Below are positions 54,691-64,000 of a stretch of DNA of 64,000 nucleotides, one piece after another. The DNA lies in the NCBI GenBank assembly GCA_013339765.2, contig CM023453.1:87796685-87860684 (forward strand). The letters run 5' to 3'. How positions within the stretch are numbered: position 1 is the first letter of the stretch; the number at the start of each line of letters is the position of its first letter. The position numbers were made by a program, and so were the translations under genes. Source of the DNA: Haemaphysalis longicornis. Lineage: Eukaryota > Arthropoda > Arachnida > Ixodida > Ixodidae. The notes beneath the pieces are model-generated. The model saw nothing but the letters and a program-made list of their open reading frames with translations. It did not search any database and was not told the DNA's origin.

Positions 54691-56600
54691 ACCCTTTAAA
54701 GAAACTTTAAAGAAGCTTTCCCGCATTGTGGACTCTTTCGCGACATCTCGCATCCTGTACACTGTGCCCTACCTCCGCCTCTCACTGGCCCAGACAAGCC
54801 ACCTTGAAGGCGCCCTCCATGACCTGTACCGTTTGGCACTGGGGATACCTCATTATGCCGCTACACAAGACGTCTAGCCCAGGGCAGAGCGTGTGGGCAT
54901 CTACAATACCCTCGAGGAACGGATCGCATCTCACCTCCAGGCCAGCTCGAACGCTTAAATCTCTCGGCTTCAGGTCGGATGATTCTCACTTCATGCCTGG
55001 GGAAACTATTGGAACACTTTGTCCTAAATCGAATCACCAACTGCATGGAAGAAAATAGTCTCTTTCGCCACTCCATGATCGGGTTCCGCCCAAAACTCTC
55101 AACACAGGACATCATGCTCCGTCTCAAACATGACGTCATCGATGGGGAACGCTGTTCCACCATAGATACCAGAGCAATATTAGGATTAGATTTAACTAAG
55201 GTATTTTACAATGTTAGGCACTCGGCAATCCTTGACAACCTGGGCCAGCTTGGCCTTGGTAAACGCGTATACAACTACGTCAGTAACTTTCTCTGTGAAC
55301 GCACAGCTACTCTGGATGTAGGGGGACTCCCCTCACATGTGATCGAGCTTGGTGGCAGGGGGACTCCGCAGGGTTCAGTCCTGTCCCCATTTCTCTTTAA
55401 CGTAGCCATGATGGGGCTTCCCGGATCCATGGCATGAAACACTGCCTCTATGCGGACGATGTCATGCTTTGGGTCAGCGGAGGCAGTTACGGGCACATTC
55501 AGGAAATCTTACAACGGGGCATTGAGCCGGTCGAGCGGTACATAGGTCCCCGGGGCCTCAGCTGCTCCTCGCAAAAATCAGAACTGTTGCTAGGCCTACT
55601 ACTCACCCTCGAAGTACCCTCGAACCAGCACATACAAGGTACTCTTGGCTCCTGAAGTGCGCGAAAAAATTCTTATTCCACCAATTCCTAAAAACATACT
55701 CCCGGTCCACAATCTGGACCGCAGACAGGCAAGGGCGAAAGCCCTACACAAACGTTACGGCAATTTGGACGACGTGGTTTATCTGAACGCGGCCGATTAC
55801 CCTCGTCGCCATGCCATGGCCCTAGTGGTAGTCAATCGGCAGGGTAATTCCATAAGCTCCGGGTCGGTCGGCACGATCGAACCGGAGGTGGGCGAAGAGG
55901 CAGCCATTGTCTAGGCAATGACGGCCTCCGCAAAAATCAAATACGTGGTGAGCGACTCAAAATCTGCCATTATAAATTACACAAGGGGGCGCATCTCCCC
56001 AGAGGCGTCTGCAATTCTCAGGACTTGACTTCACAATGTTCAGCGGTCCGGCAAGATATATCTAATATGGGCACCTGTTCACTCCGGCTTGGTCGGGAAC
56101 GAATACGCGCATGACGCCGCTCGAGGATTTTCAATCCGAGCTGGTGATGACCACAGCGCTCATTCGCTTCGCTGTTCGGGCAGGGATCGGCTCGTGTCCT
56201 TTAGAGACATCACTCATCACTACAGGCTAGAGCGGGCCCGCTTCCCCCCAGCTCACCCTACACTCAGCAAATTTCAGTCCATGGCTTGGCGACTTTTGCC
56301 AACAAACTCGTACTTCAACCCGGTAGCGTACAGCCACTGCTACCCTGGGCAATATTCTGAAAAGTGTCACCGGTGTAAGGAGAGGGCAGACCTAGCACAC
56401 ATGCTTTGGGCCTGTCCACAGGCGTCAACGTTAGGTCGCAAAATCGCTAGTGTAGAGCAATGGGAGACCGTATTGCTCAGCTCGGACCCAGCGGATCAAG
56501 TCTGGGCCATTCAGCTGGCCGAAGACGCTGCCAGAGCCCAAGGGCTCTTGGCCGACGTCTAGGATAACTGTCTGTCACGCAATAAAGTCTAATAGACAGT
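54691..56600 (+). mobile_element. Scrambled LINE fragment (I-like, RNase H-bearing)
   Basis: First about 250 bp encode an RT thumb region (ILYTVPYLRLSLAQ, LYRLALGIPHYAAT). Then the order restarts at earlier RT parts (SCLGKLLEHFVLNRI, ILGLDLTKVFYNVRHSAIL, GTPQGSVLSPFLFNVAM, YADDVMLW), followed after a deletion by RNase H (YLNAADYPRRHAMA, GEEAAIV) and the C-terminal finger CHRCKERADLAHMLWAC with the ending AEDAARAQGLLADV. The poly(A) signal is at about 56580. Several stops. Confidence 0.75.
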
Positions 56601-56639
56601 CTTCCTTCAATTCCTCCGGAACCCCTCCTTGGTCCTTCT

Positions 56640-57505
56640 TCCGAAATATAGTAATTGAGCGTATTCCGTGCCACATGCTAGCAGATCTGTGCACACCATT
56701 GTCCACTTCGCTCCAACTTGTACAACACTGGAAGAATGCTCCATAGCCGCCGTTGAATACGCTGTCGAAGTCGAACCCCCTGCCACCCCAATTTTCGTGT
56801 TTAGTGATTCGCAGGAGGCGCTACGAAATATTTCTCGACACACCGCACACCCTCATACCTCTGACACCCTAAACTGCGCCCTTCGCGTCCATCCTCCCAC
56901 AAGATAACGCTGGTATGGTCCCCGGCCACGCCAACTTGGACGGAAATACTCGAGCACCCGCGCTTACCCGAGAACTCTGCCCTGGGGCCGTCCATGCTGT
57001 GGCCAAATGTGTACCACCCTGGCAATCAGAAGACTTTAGAACGTCAGGTACGCCGACAGCATGTCTGCGCGCTTCGCGCAAGTAGGCAGTGTTTCCCGGT
57101 CGCCACCTCACCCTCTCCCGTGAAGCCGCATCAGTGGTCCGGAAAGCACAAACCTCCTCTCTTCTCACTCCATCCAGTATCCACTACATACAAGGCATCC
57201 TCTCACGTCTCACTTACCCTACACCCAACTGACCTTCCTACTTATCAGTACGACACCTTTACTGGGAGTGTCATCGTCCAGACCTACCACCACACTTGCG
57301 TTCCCGCATCGCTTCCTGGGAGGACTGTTTCAACCCGCGTCCTGGCATAGATGTCAGGTCGACCGAAGAACAACTGGAGGCCCACTGCATTTGGTGTAGT
57401 GCAGACCTCTGGGAGTTCTATGGACCAGCCGTTTCCTAATGAAGAGACAGTAGCACGACGGCCCGGACTAGAGCAGTTCAGAGAATAAAGTTCTCTCTCT
57501 CTTCT
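56640..57505 (+). mobile_element. LINE C-terminal fragment with CT tail
   Basis: Weak RNase H-like text (VFSDSQEALRNISRHTAHPH in one frame, MVPGHANLDGNTRA in another) and an end with GAATAAAGTT followed by CT repeats (57484-57518). Heavily frameshifted. Confidence 0.55.
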
Positions 57506-57599
57506 CTCTCTCTCTCTTAGTTCAATTCTGTTCATTCTTTTCGTCAGTAAAAGTGCTTTCCCATCTTTGCAGCCGGTTTAGACGTTGGGAGTAAAATAT

Positions 57600-59835
57600 C
57601 AACACGTTTAAATAGAGGTTTGCATCGGACCGGTGCGGTCGATTCAGACCGTTAGGGCGGAGTTTAGCGTGGAATTCGTCTTCAAAGGTGGTAAGTTGGT
57701 CATTTCGTAGGGTGTGGTAGCCAGAGAGAGGTAGAACCCATTAACTAGAACCCCTTCCACGAACCCATTAACTAATGAAATGCTTCTCCTTGCCGACATC
57801 CTTTACCGTAACGGAACTCATGTTCACCTTGACTGGGTTTAAGCTAGTCATGACAACTGTTCTTCAGGAAATCAGGCCGCTCATGCAACCTCCGCTCACT
57901 CCCAAGGTTGAGACATCCCCCACTTCTCCACCGGTGGTGCAAGTAATGCGACACAAAAACAACAAAAAAGAGAGCCTGAAGACAGCGACCCCCAGAGGAC
58001 ACTTGGCGGCCCTACCTCCACTTCCTGGAACCAGAGCAATATTTATCAAATTCTCCGATGCAGCCCACACTCCAGAAACATTACGCACATGGTTCGCACC
58101 CAAACCATCTACCACGTAGCCCTTTCTGCAAAACCTGTACACCTGCCACACTCGATTACCTAACCTGGATTTGTTCTATTCCCCCTCTTATCGAAATATT
58201 ACCGCACGCCCTGTCGACCATGGAACCATTCCCACAATTACCTCCATCAGCTGCATCCAGACACACCTCATAAAATGGCCATTTATTCACCTAAAAGCGG
58301 CCTACAACTGGAACTCTGAATTCTGGGTCAGTATCCTTCGCCATAACCTCCGAACCATCAGTGAAAGAAGACAAATTCAGTGGGAGATGGAGAACTTTCT
58401 TCCTTGCAACTCATATTCTTTGGCCTGTATGAATCCCCACCCCCGTTCCTATCACCCATTCCCCATACTTGGACTACGGGTCGTTTATCTCCTACGTTGC
58501 AAAGTGCTTGAACACGCCTTCCTACCCAGACTCACCCGCCACGTAATTCACCCAGAAGCCCTCCCGCAGGAAATGGTCGGATTCAGACCTAATCTCTCTG
58601 CGCAGGATCTTTTATTAGGACTATCTAATGAAATCATCCAGTCTCCCAGTAAAGTGGACGATGCAGCAGTGCTGTCTATTTATCTTTAACAAATTCGGCC
58701 ACCTTCGCAATCGAGATGCGAAGACGGAGGACACAGCGAGCTGATGGTCCTTCACTAGATTTAACTTGGCTTTTCTTAGGTCTGCTCATCTTACAAATAG
58801 ATCAGACACTGATGTCGCCCAGCGCGCGCCGTCTTACTCAAACTAACACTGGCACGTCAGAGCTTACGCCATCAGTAGGCGGAGCCAATCTCCGACGCGC
58901 GCCTCCCCACCCGAACATTCGCGCCGCGACGCGTACTCCCCACCCCTGCTCGTCAGCTCCGTGGCTCCTCGCCACTTTCGCTCACATTTCTTGGCTTAGT
59001 GTTTTCGTTCTCTCCGCTTTGTTGCGTCAAGTTTTGAGCGACGCCAGGCACGGATGGAACTCAAGCTTAAGCAGCTCCGCTATTAAAAAGCCTTTGACAT
59101 GGTCGCTCACGAGGTAATAATAGCCGGGCTCTCAGCCCTTTCCTCCGGCTTGAGGGTATATAACTATTTTGAAGGCTTTCCTCGGTGACCGCACAGCCAC
59201 CATACTGCCTGGGCCCACACACTAACGGCCCATACAATTGCGCCAGCCGAGGTAGTCCCCAAGGGGCCGTCCTCTCCTTTTTGCTTTTCAATCTCGCCCT
59301 CCTGACTCCCATTCTTTCCCAGTCTCTCAAACAGATCCCGCACCTTGGCTTTGGCATATACATGGATGATATCACACTTCTAGGTAAAAGGAAGTAATGA
59401 CGGACCTGTTGAGAGCACTCTCCAAGCAGGCACCGATGCGCTCCCCTTCCAAGAGTGAACTGTTAGCCCTCCTTTCCGCGTACAGGTGCCCCTACAAATC
59501 CCGATATTGAAGTAATGGTGCAAGGCTATACGGTCCCCAGGACTCACGCCTCAGAATCATCAGCATCACCATCCCGCATAATCGTTCCAGTTCACTGAGC
59601 TCTCATGTGGACCAAATTATCGTGCTCCTCCGACGTGTAATCAACCGATACCACTGACCCACCTATATTCTCTTCTACATCCACCGCCTCATTTATATGC
59701 ATGTGTCAAAGGTTCGAAATGAAGAAATCGATGGCCTGGTTCGCTTGATCTACCCAGCCGCCGTGGACCTCCCCCTAATGCATCCACGGATCGTCTGTTT
59801 CAGCTCGGGGTCTATAAAACCACCAGCGAATTAGT
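57600..59835 (+). mobile_element. LINE fragment, ORF1 tail to RT, interrupted
   Basis: An ORF1-tail-like frame at 57775-58119, then RT fingers (GLRVVYLLRCKVLEHAFLPR; MVGFRPNLSAQDLLLGL). The RT motif is split at AVLSIYL/KAFDMVAHE by about 390 bp of unrelated DNA (58690-59083). It resumes with RTATILPGP, SPQGAVLSFLLFNLAL and YMDDITLL (about 59357). Decayed. Confidence 0.6.
58690..59083. mobile_element. Unidentified about 390-bp insertion inside an RT motif
   Basis: Separates the two halves of the LDLTKAFD-type motif. No clear target repeat or inverted ends were found, so the class is unknown and the edges are good to a few bases only. Confidence 0.5.
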
Positions 59836-59839
59836 TCAG

Positions 59840-61225
59840 GTACATTTAGGTTGATGGTTGTTTTGTTGAGCATTCAATACACCTTAGGTGTCCTTGAGCG
59901 GCGAGGAACGTATGCCCAGCACTGTGCGAGCACATCCTTCGCAGGAGCACCACCCGGCTCTTATTTTGCGTAGAGGATTTGGGCCCCCCTGCGAAGTCCT
60001 TGTGGCAGTGGTCTTCGGTCATGGGGTGTTGCGGCGCGGAACTTCGGCCTGCTCTCCTGCTTGGCAGCGGCTCTGCTGTCAGCAAAGTCACGGTCCTGTT
60101 CATGCTATGGGAACTGGGTGCAATGGTTCGCAGCGAACTCTTGCATTCGTCGCTCGCCCGACGCCACCAGCGTGTCCCGGCACCCACTTCAACCGCACGG
60201 TAATGTGTTTCGTTGTGCGAAGTCGCTTCGCAATCGTCTCGAGCAGACGGCTTACAGAGCCGACGACTAGGGTTCCGCCGAGTCTTGCCGTCACCTTCTG
60301 CTCGGTGTTTATACGGTAAGGGCTGCCTGGTGCTCCTCCGTCTGGTAGCGCTCTTAATGAGGTTCGCGCGAGCAGTACCGCCTCCAGCTCGCCTCGCACT
60401 GTGCTCGAAGGGGCGTCACACTAAAAAATCCGCTTCGCACGCGCTGGCCCATCCGCACAAGGAACAGTAACGCGGTTGGTGGTCGAATCAACGGCGGAGT
60501 ACATCCACGAAGATGGCAGCTTTTTGCAGGTCCGCTGGAGCCGCGGATGCGCCGCGCTACTCTCTGTGGTGGCCCTTCGTGCGGACCGTCAGCATAGGTT
60601 TTGGGGTGGACAAGCTCGTCCTCCCAAGGGGGATCGGATTCGGCGGGTGGCAAAATCGACGACTCGTCGTTCACCGGGCTGTTGATGGCACGATGGATGC
60701 GTGCCCCGACACTGGTGCTAGCCCGCCTCGCTGCGTCCCCTTTGTACCGCTCCTCTATTATCTGGCGTAGCGGAGAAGCTCTCGAAAACCGGGAGAGTTC
60801 ATCGATTCTGGGTGTCTGGGCAGGCACGTGATAGCGTGCAGGCACTCGCGGTGCAGCGTTTCTAGCTGCGTGGGCTGTGCTTGGGTAAGCTTTCGAAGCA
60901 CACTTCCCCGCCCGTAGCATGCCTCGGACGTAAGCAGCGTTTGGGTCAGCGTACGCATCGCTGTGTCGCCGCACCGCCGAAAACGTTGCCCATCCCTCGG
61001 ATGACATGGAGCTACTGCTGCCCCCCACGTCACCTTCAGCTGTCGTACCCACTCTTCGCTTCGCCCTATTCCTGAAACAGCACCCCCCAGGATCCGGATC
61101 CAACTGGAAGCAGCCCGCTCGACGAGCCGACCACCCTGATGTCGATGGTCACCGTGGCCTGCTCCGCGCCACCTAAAACAACGTACTCGGTCTTTTCCAA
61201 TAAACGTTGTAGCTCGTTTCTTCAT
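59840..61225 (-). mobile_element. Minus-strand LINE fragment (RT thumb and RNase H)
   Basis: Read on the minus strand from 61225: RT palm/thumb (AASSWIRILGG, WVRQLKVTWGAAVA, RTLTQTLLTSEACYGRG), then RNase H remnants (GELEAVLLARTSLRA; TVRLKWVPGHAGGVG). It abuts unit D at 61226. Codon use is G+C-rich compared with the CR1/L2-like LINE. Confidence 0.65.
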
Positions 61226-61641
61226 TGTCTTCTTTCAGAAGGGACTGGAAATCTTTGGGGAGGCCTTCGTCCTGCAGTGGAAGAAAAAACGGTGATGACG
61301 ATGAGGAGGGAGAGGATAAAGCCAACAGCATGCAGTCGATGTTATTCCTTTCTATCCTTCCTCTGAGGCTGCGTGCAACTCATCAACGGCATCATCATCA
61401 GTATAATCACTGTCACGGAAAGGGTTGGTGAAACTTGGCTCGAAAAAGAGGAGAAAGAAGCCTAGCCCCCATCTCACAGCCGCCATTTTTCGCCGACTCC
61501 AGCAACCGCACACCGAACAGCCTTTGCCCCTCCGGAAGATTCGTGGTGTGCTTGCGGTGCTGAACCCAGGGCGCCGTCATCATTTAACGTTCGTCTCTCT
61601 ACATCCTTTTCCACGAGCAAGACTCTGCAAAGAGTTCAATC
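61226..61641 (+). promoter_or_regulatory. 5' flank of SLC6 copy 4
   Basis: Aligns with the flanks of the other copies from GACTGGAAATCTTTGGGG onward, including GCCGCCATTTT (61479-61489). The SINE and earlier flank are absent here. Confidence 0.45.
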
Positions 61642-62656
61642 ATGCCGCCAGAGAGGGAGCGATGGCAGCAGCACATCGGACTGTCTCGTCTGCTTGCCTG
61701 AACCTGTGTATCGCACTCAGCAATGTATCCACGCTACCCTACCTCGTTTACCACAACGGAGGTCTCGTATTTGTAGTGGTATACGGAATCTGCTTTGCGG
61801 CATGGCTTACCGATGCTCTACCTGGAGATCTTAAGACGGTTCTCCGGATGTTTTAGCCAGGGGCATTCGGGGGATTCCCTATGGCCAAAGGCGTGGGGCG
61901 TGGGATGGACAATGGTGTACGCGGAATTGTGCATGACGCTATACAATGTGCCGCTGCATGCCAACTGCTTGGCCTACTTGGCGTCCTCGTTCCGGTCCGA
62001 GTTGCCTTGGAACACCTGTGAAGAGAGCGTCATCTCGGTGGATGGCAACTACAAGATCCAACATGGCGCCTATCCTTGCAGCAAAGTTCATGCGACGCTG
62101 GCCAACCGCAACTCATTACAGAAGTACAGTCGGGAGGACGGCTTCGTTGTCAAGAGTGGAGGGGAACAGGTCGTCCCGTTACAGGAGTACGCTGTCCTGC
62201 GCGACAGCTGAACCAATGGCAAAAGTCGGTGGCCCAGGTGTTCGATGACAGGCACGTGATACACCTAGGCTCCGCTCTATTGGACGCCGTTCACGAACGT
62301 GAAGACGTGGTAATTGCCATGGTTATCGTGTGTGCACTTGGTTTCTTCACGATCTGCTCGGGATTTTATTCTCTGAAAAAGGCGTCGGCCGTCGTGCTGT
62401 TCTTGCAGTTCACTATACTGGCCCTGCTCCGCGTGGTGGGCTCGACGCTGAATGGCCCCATGTCTGGAATGGCAGCTTTTTTCAGGCCGGACCCTTTCAA
62501 GGCTTTCCGCCGAGATACGTGGTACTTAGCTGCTCTCCACGTGCTTTTCAGCCTTGGCCTGTCAGGGAGTAGTTACCTTTTTTGCCAGCCCCGACGACTT
62601 CAACTGGCCATCTTGTTTGGTGCGATCCTGGTCACCAGGATCGCACCAAGCAAGAT
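61642..62656 (+). pseudogene. SLC6-type symporter, copy 4, truncated pseudogene
   Basis: Starts like the other copies (MPPERERW), then has an extra base near 61665, another near 61693, several short deletions around 61790-61860 (the TM2 region), a 7-bp duplication (GGGCGTG near 61897) and a stop after LRDS (62209-62211). TM3-TM6 text remains in shifted frames (VYAELCMTLYNVPLHANCLAYL; VVLFLQFTILALLRVVGS; VLFSLGLSG). It ends within the TM6-TM7 region at a palindrome, so the C-terminal half is missing. Many substitutions relative to copies 1-3 mark an older or separate paralogue. Confidence 0.85.
62610..62656. repeat. 23-bp inverted repeat with 1-nt spacer at the break of copy 4
   Basis: ATCTTGTTTGGTGCGATCCT... 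(62610-62632) is followed after one base by its reverse complement (62634-62656) with a single mismatch. The left arm is SLC6 sequence; the right arm marks where homology to the gene ends. Confidence 0.9.
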
Positions 62657-64000
62657 AATCCTGAGGGAGCTATAGCAGACGAGCACACACACGCACAGAC
62701 CAACAGACAGATCGGTACGTCGGGAACACTGTCCCCCCGGGTTTCAAAGTCGTCGGTATCACCGACACTGGGCGCCGCGCACCCTGGGGAAGCTATGGGA
62801 ACGATCTTCCTTTTTACGCGTCCAGTGTCCTGTTGAATCGATTAAGGAGCTCTGAGCGTCGTCACACCAGCCGGCTGAACGAGAGACGTGGGAGCTGTGC
62901 GCACTGCCGCAAATGGAGAGGCTGTGCGGGGGGCGCTGTTTGTAATTCCCGCGGCAGTTTCCTCTCCCTGTCGGGTACATTGGCCGTTGAAGGGTATGGG
63001 TGGTCAAAATCTAATTTCAAGCCAAGACGATGTCGCAGTGACCGCCTGGTAGTGCACCTGTTCGGCGGTCATAACAAGGCAATTCACGCAAGGAAGTGCG
63101 TTGTAGTGAAGTGTCGATAAACGTTCCGTCGTTCACGTCGATCAATCAACACATCTATCCCAGTGAAAAAGTAGGAACAGTTCCTAACATATAGAAGAAG
63201 CATTAAATAACACAACCGCTCAGTCCACAACTCCTTCAACTAACGGTTCCCCGCTCTCCGCGCTGCCCCGCAACCCGTCCCTACAGAAAGCCCCGTGTCG
63301 GCGCCCGCCGTTGCCCTGCTCCATTTTCCGCTTTGTGGAGGTGTAACACACATATGGACAACGAGGAGAAAATTCTCTTTCAGCTGGGCATACGTCAGAC
63401 TTTGCGATAAAAAAAAATATGGTGCCGATCCTCGCTGGGAAAGTGGTTGAACCGCATTGACGTAGTCTATGCCTTGTAGCAATGAAACTACTCGGAGTTT
63501 TATAGTTGGTGACAGCTTAACTCTGCAGCGGCTTTTCAAGATCAAAGGGATTTTGTGTTCATCCGCAACCCAATGGCGTCTCGCCGTTTTGTGTGACGCC
63601 TGCGACGTACGTTTGAAAGGAGAACTACTTCCAATATGGCCGCGCTCGCTTCCCCTACCGCTGCTGCGCTGTCGAGCGACAACGAGGTTGCCGAGAACCA
63701 ACAGCTCTGTAGGCGATTTGTGTTACGAATGTGCTGTAGTGCATCAAGAAGCCGCTTATCGTCACCTGTCCCGTGTGTGTCTTGCCGCGTCGTGGTTTGT
63801 ACGTACGTGAGGAAATCGTGGCGGCACTGGTGGGCTGTTTTACGTACTCGGAACGTCGTCAACGAACTCGATCTGAGAACGGCAAAGCGTCGAAGCTGCA
63901 TCTGTTGCTGGTGTGATTGTGGAAATTGTGTCGGTGTAACGCAAACCTTTGTGAAGAAATAATGCGATTTGCTTTCGTCTACGGCAGTAGCGGTGACAAG
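62657..64000. other. Unassigned right end of window
   Basis: No recognisable gene. A plus-strand frame at 63636-63962 begins CCAATATGGCCGCG, similar to an AUG in a YY1-like setting, and is Cys-rich near its end (CICCWCDCGNC), but has no family resemblance. It may be the first exon of a gene beyond the window, or chance. Confidence 0.3.

Noticed and set aside
60354..61103. 249-codon minus-strand ORF as a host gene
   Set aside because: It overlaps recognisable RT thumb and RNase H remnants in neighbouring frames and has no conserved domain of its own.
63542..63901. Minus-strand 119-codon ORF near the right edge
   Set aside because: No recognisable motif, and overlapping plus-strand frames of similar length exist; chance cannot be excluded.

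Overview
The window looks like nuclear DNA of a hard (ixodid) tick. The evidence is Ruka-type tRNA-derived SINEs, several LINE lineages with RNase H domains and TCTC-type tails, short TTAA-ended and hAT-like non-autonomous DNA transposons, long AT-rich introns, and arthropod-type host genes. The exact species cannot be read from the sequence. Only two kinds of host gene are recognisable: the 3' end of a CLIP-170 (CLIP1) gene at 2.2-5.7 kb, and a tandem family of divergent, intronless SLC6-type (neurotransmitter/amino-acid symporter) genes. Most of the rest is mobile DNA.

Layout. 1-9.7 kb: CLIP1 3' exons, introns, 3' UTR and downstream DNA. 9.8-13.4 kb: a TIR element, a truncated LINE end, a GC-rich promoter-like stretch and a decayed LINE end that opens repeat unit A. 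13.4-21.5 kb: unit A (SINE, solo LTR, SLC6 copy 1, second solo LTR with a 91-bp minisatellite, old SINE, LINE end). 21.5-27.4 kb: a transposon graveyard. 27.4-44.6 kb: unit B with SLC6 copy 2, its left flank split by a roughly 10-kb nest (an old LINE containing a younger, almost intact LINE). 44.6-53.5 kb: unit C with SLC6 copy 3, interrupted by a CR1/L2-like LINE, a 484-bp solo LTR and a partial copy of unit A's second LTR. 53.7-54.7 kb: a hairpin-rich repeat cluster. 54.7-61.2 kb: LINE fragments on both strands. 61.2-62.7 kb: unit D with decayed SLC6 copy 4. 62.7-64 kb: nothing firmly assigned.

How it fits together. Units A, B and C share an ordered set of flanks (decayed LINE end, Ruka SINE, about 450 bp of 5' flank with a GCCGCCATTTT motif, SLC6 ORF, about 600 bp of 3' flank, second SINE; A and B also share a further LINE end). 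This is a tandem segmental duplication, and later insertions can be recognised because the other units keep the empty site. SLC6 copy 2 (39962-42142) is the only uninterrupted ORF. Copies 1 and 3 each carry one 1-nt frameshift at different places, and copy 4 is a pseudogene.

Caution. The CLIP1 exons, which should be intact, show three 1-nt frame conflicts, so residual assembly indels are likely here and single-nucleotide frameshifts elsewhere should not be over-read.
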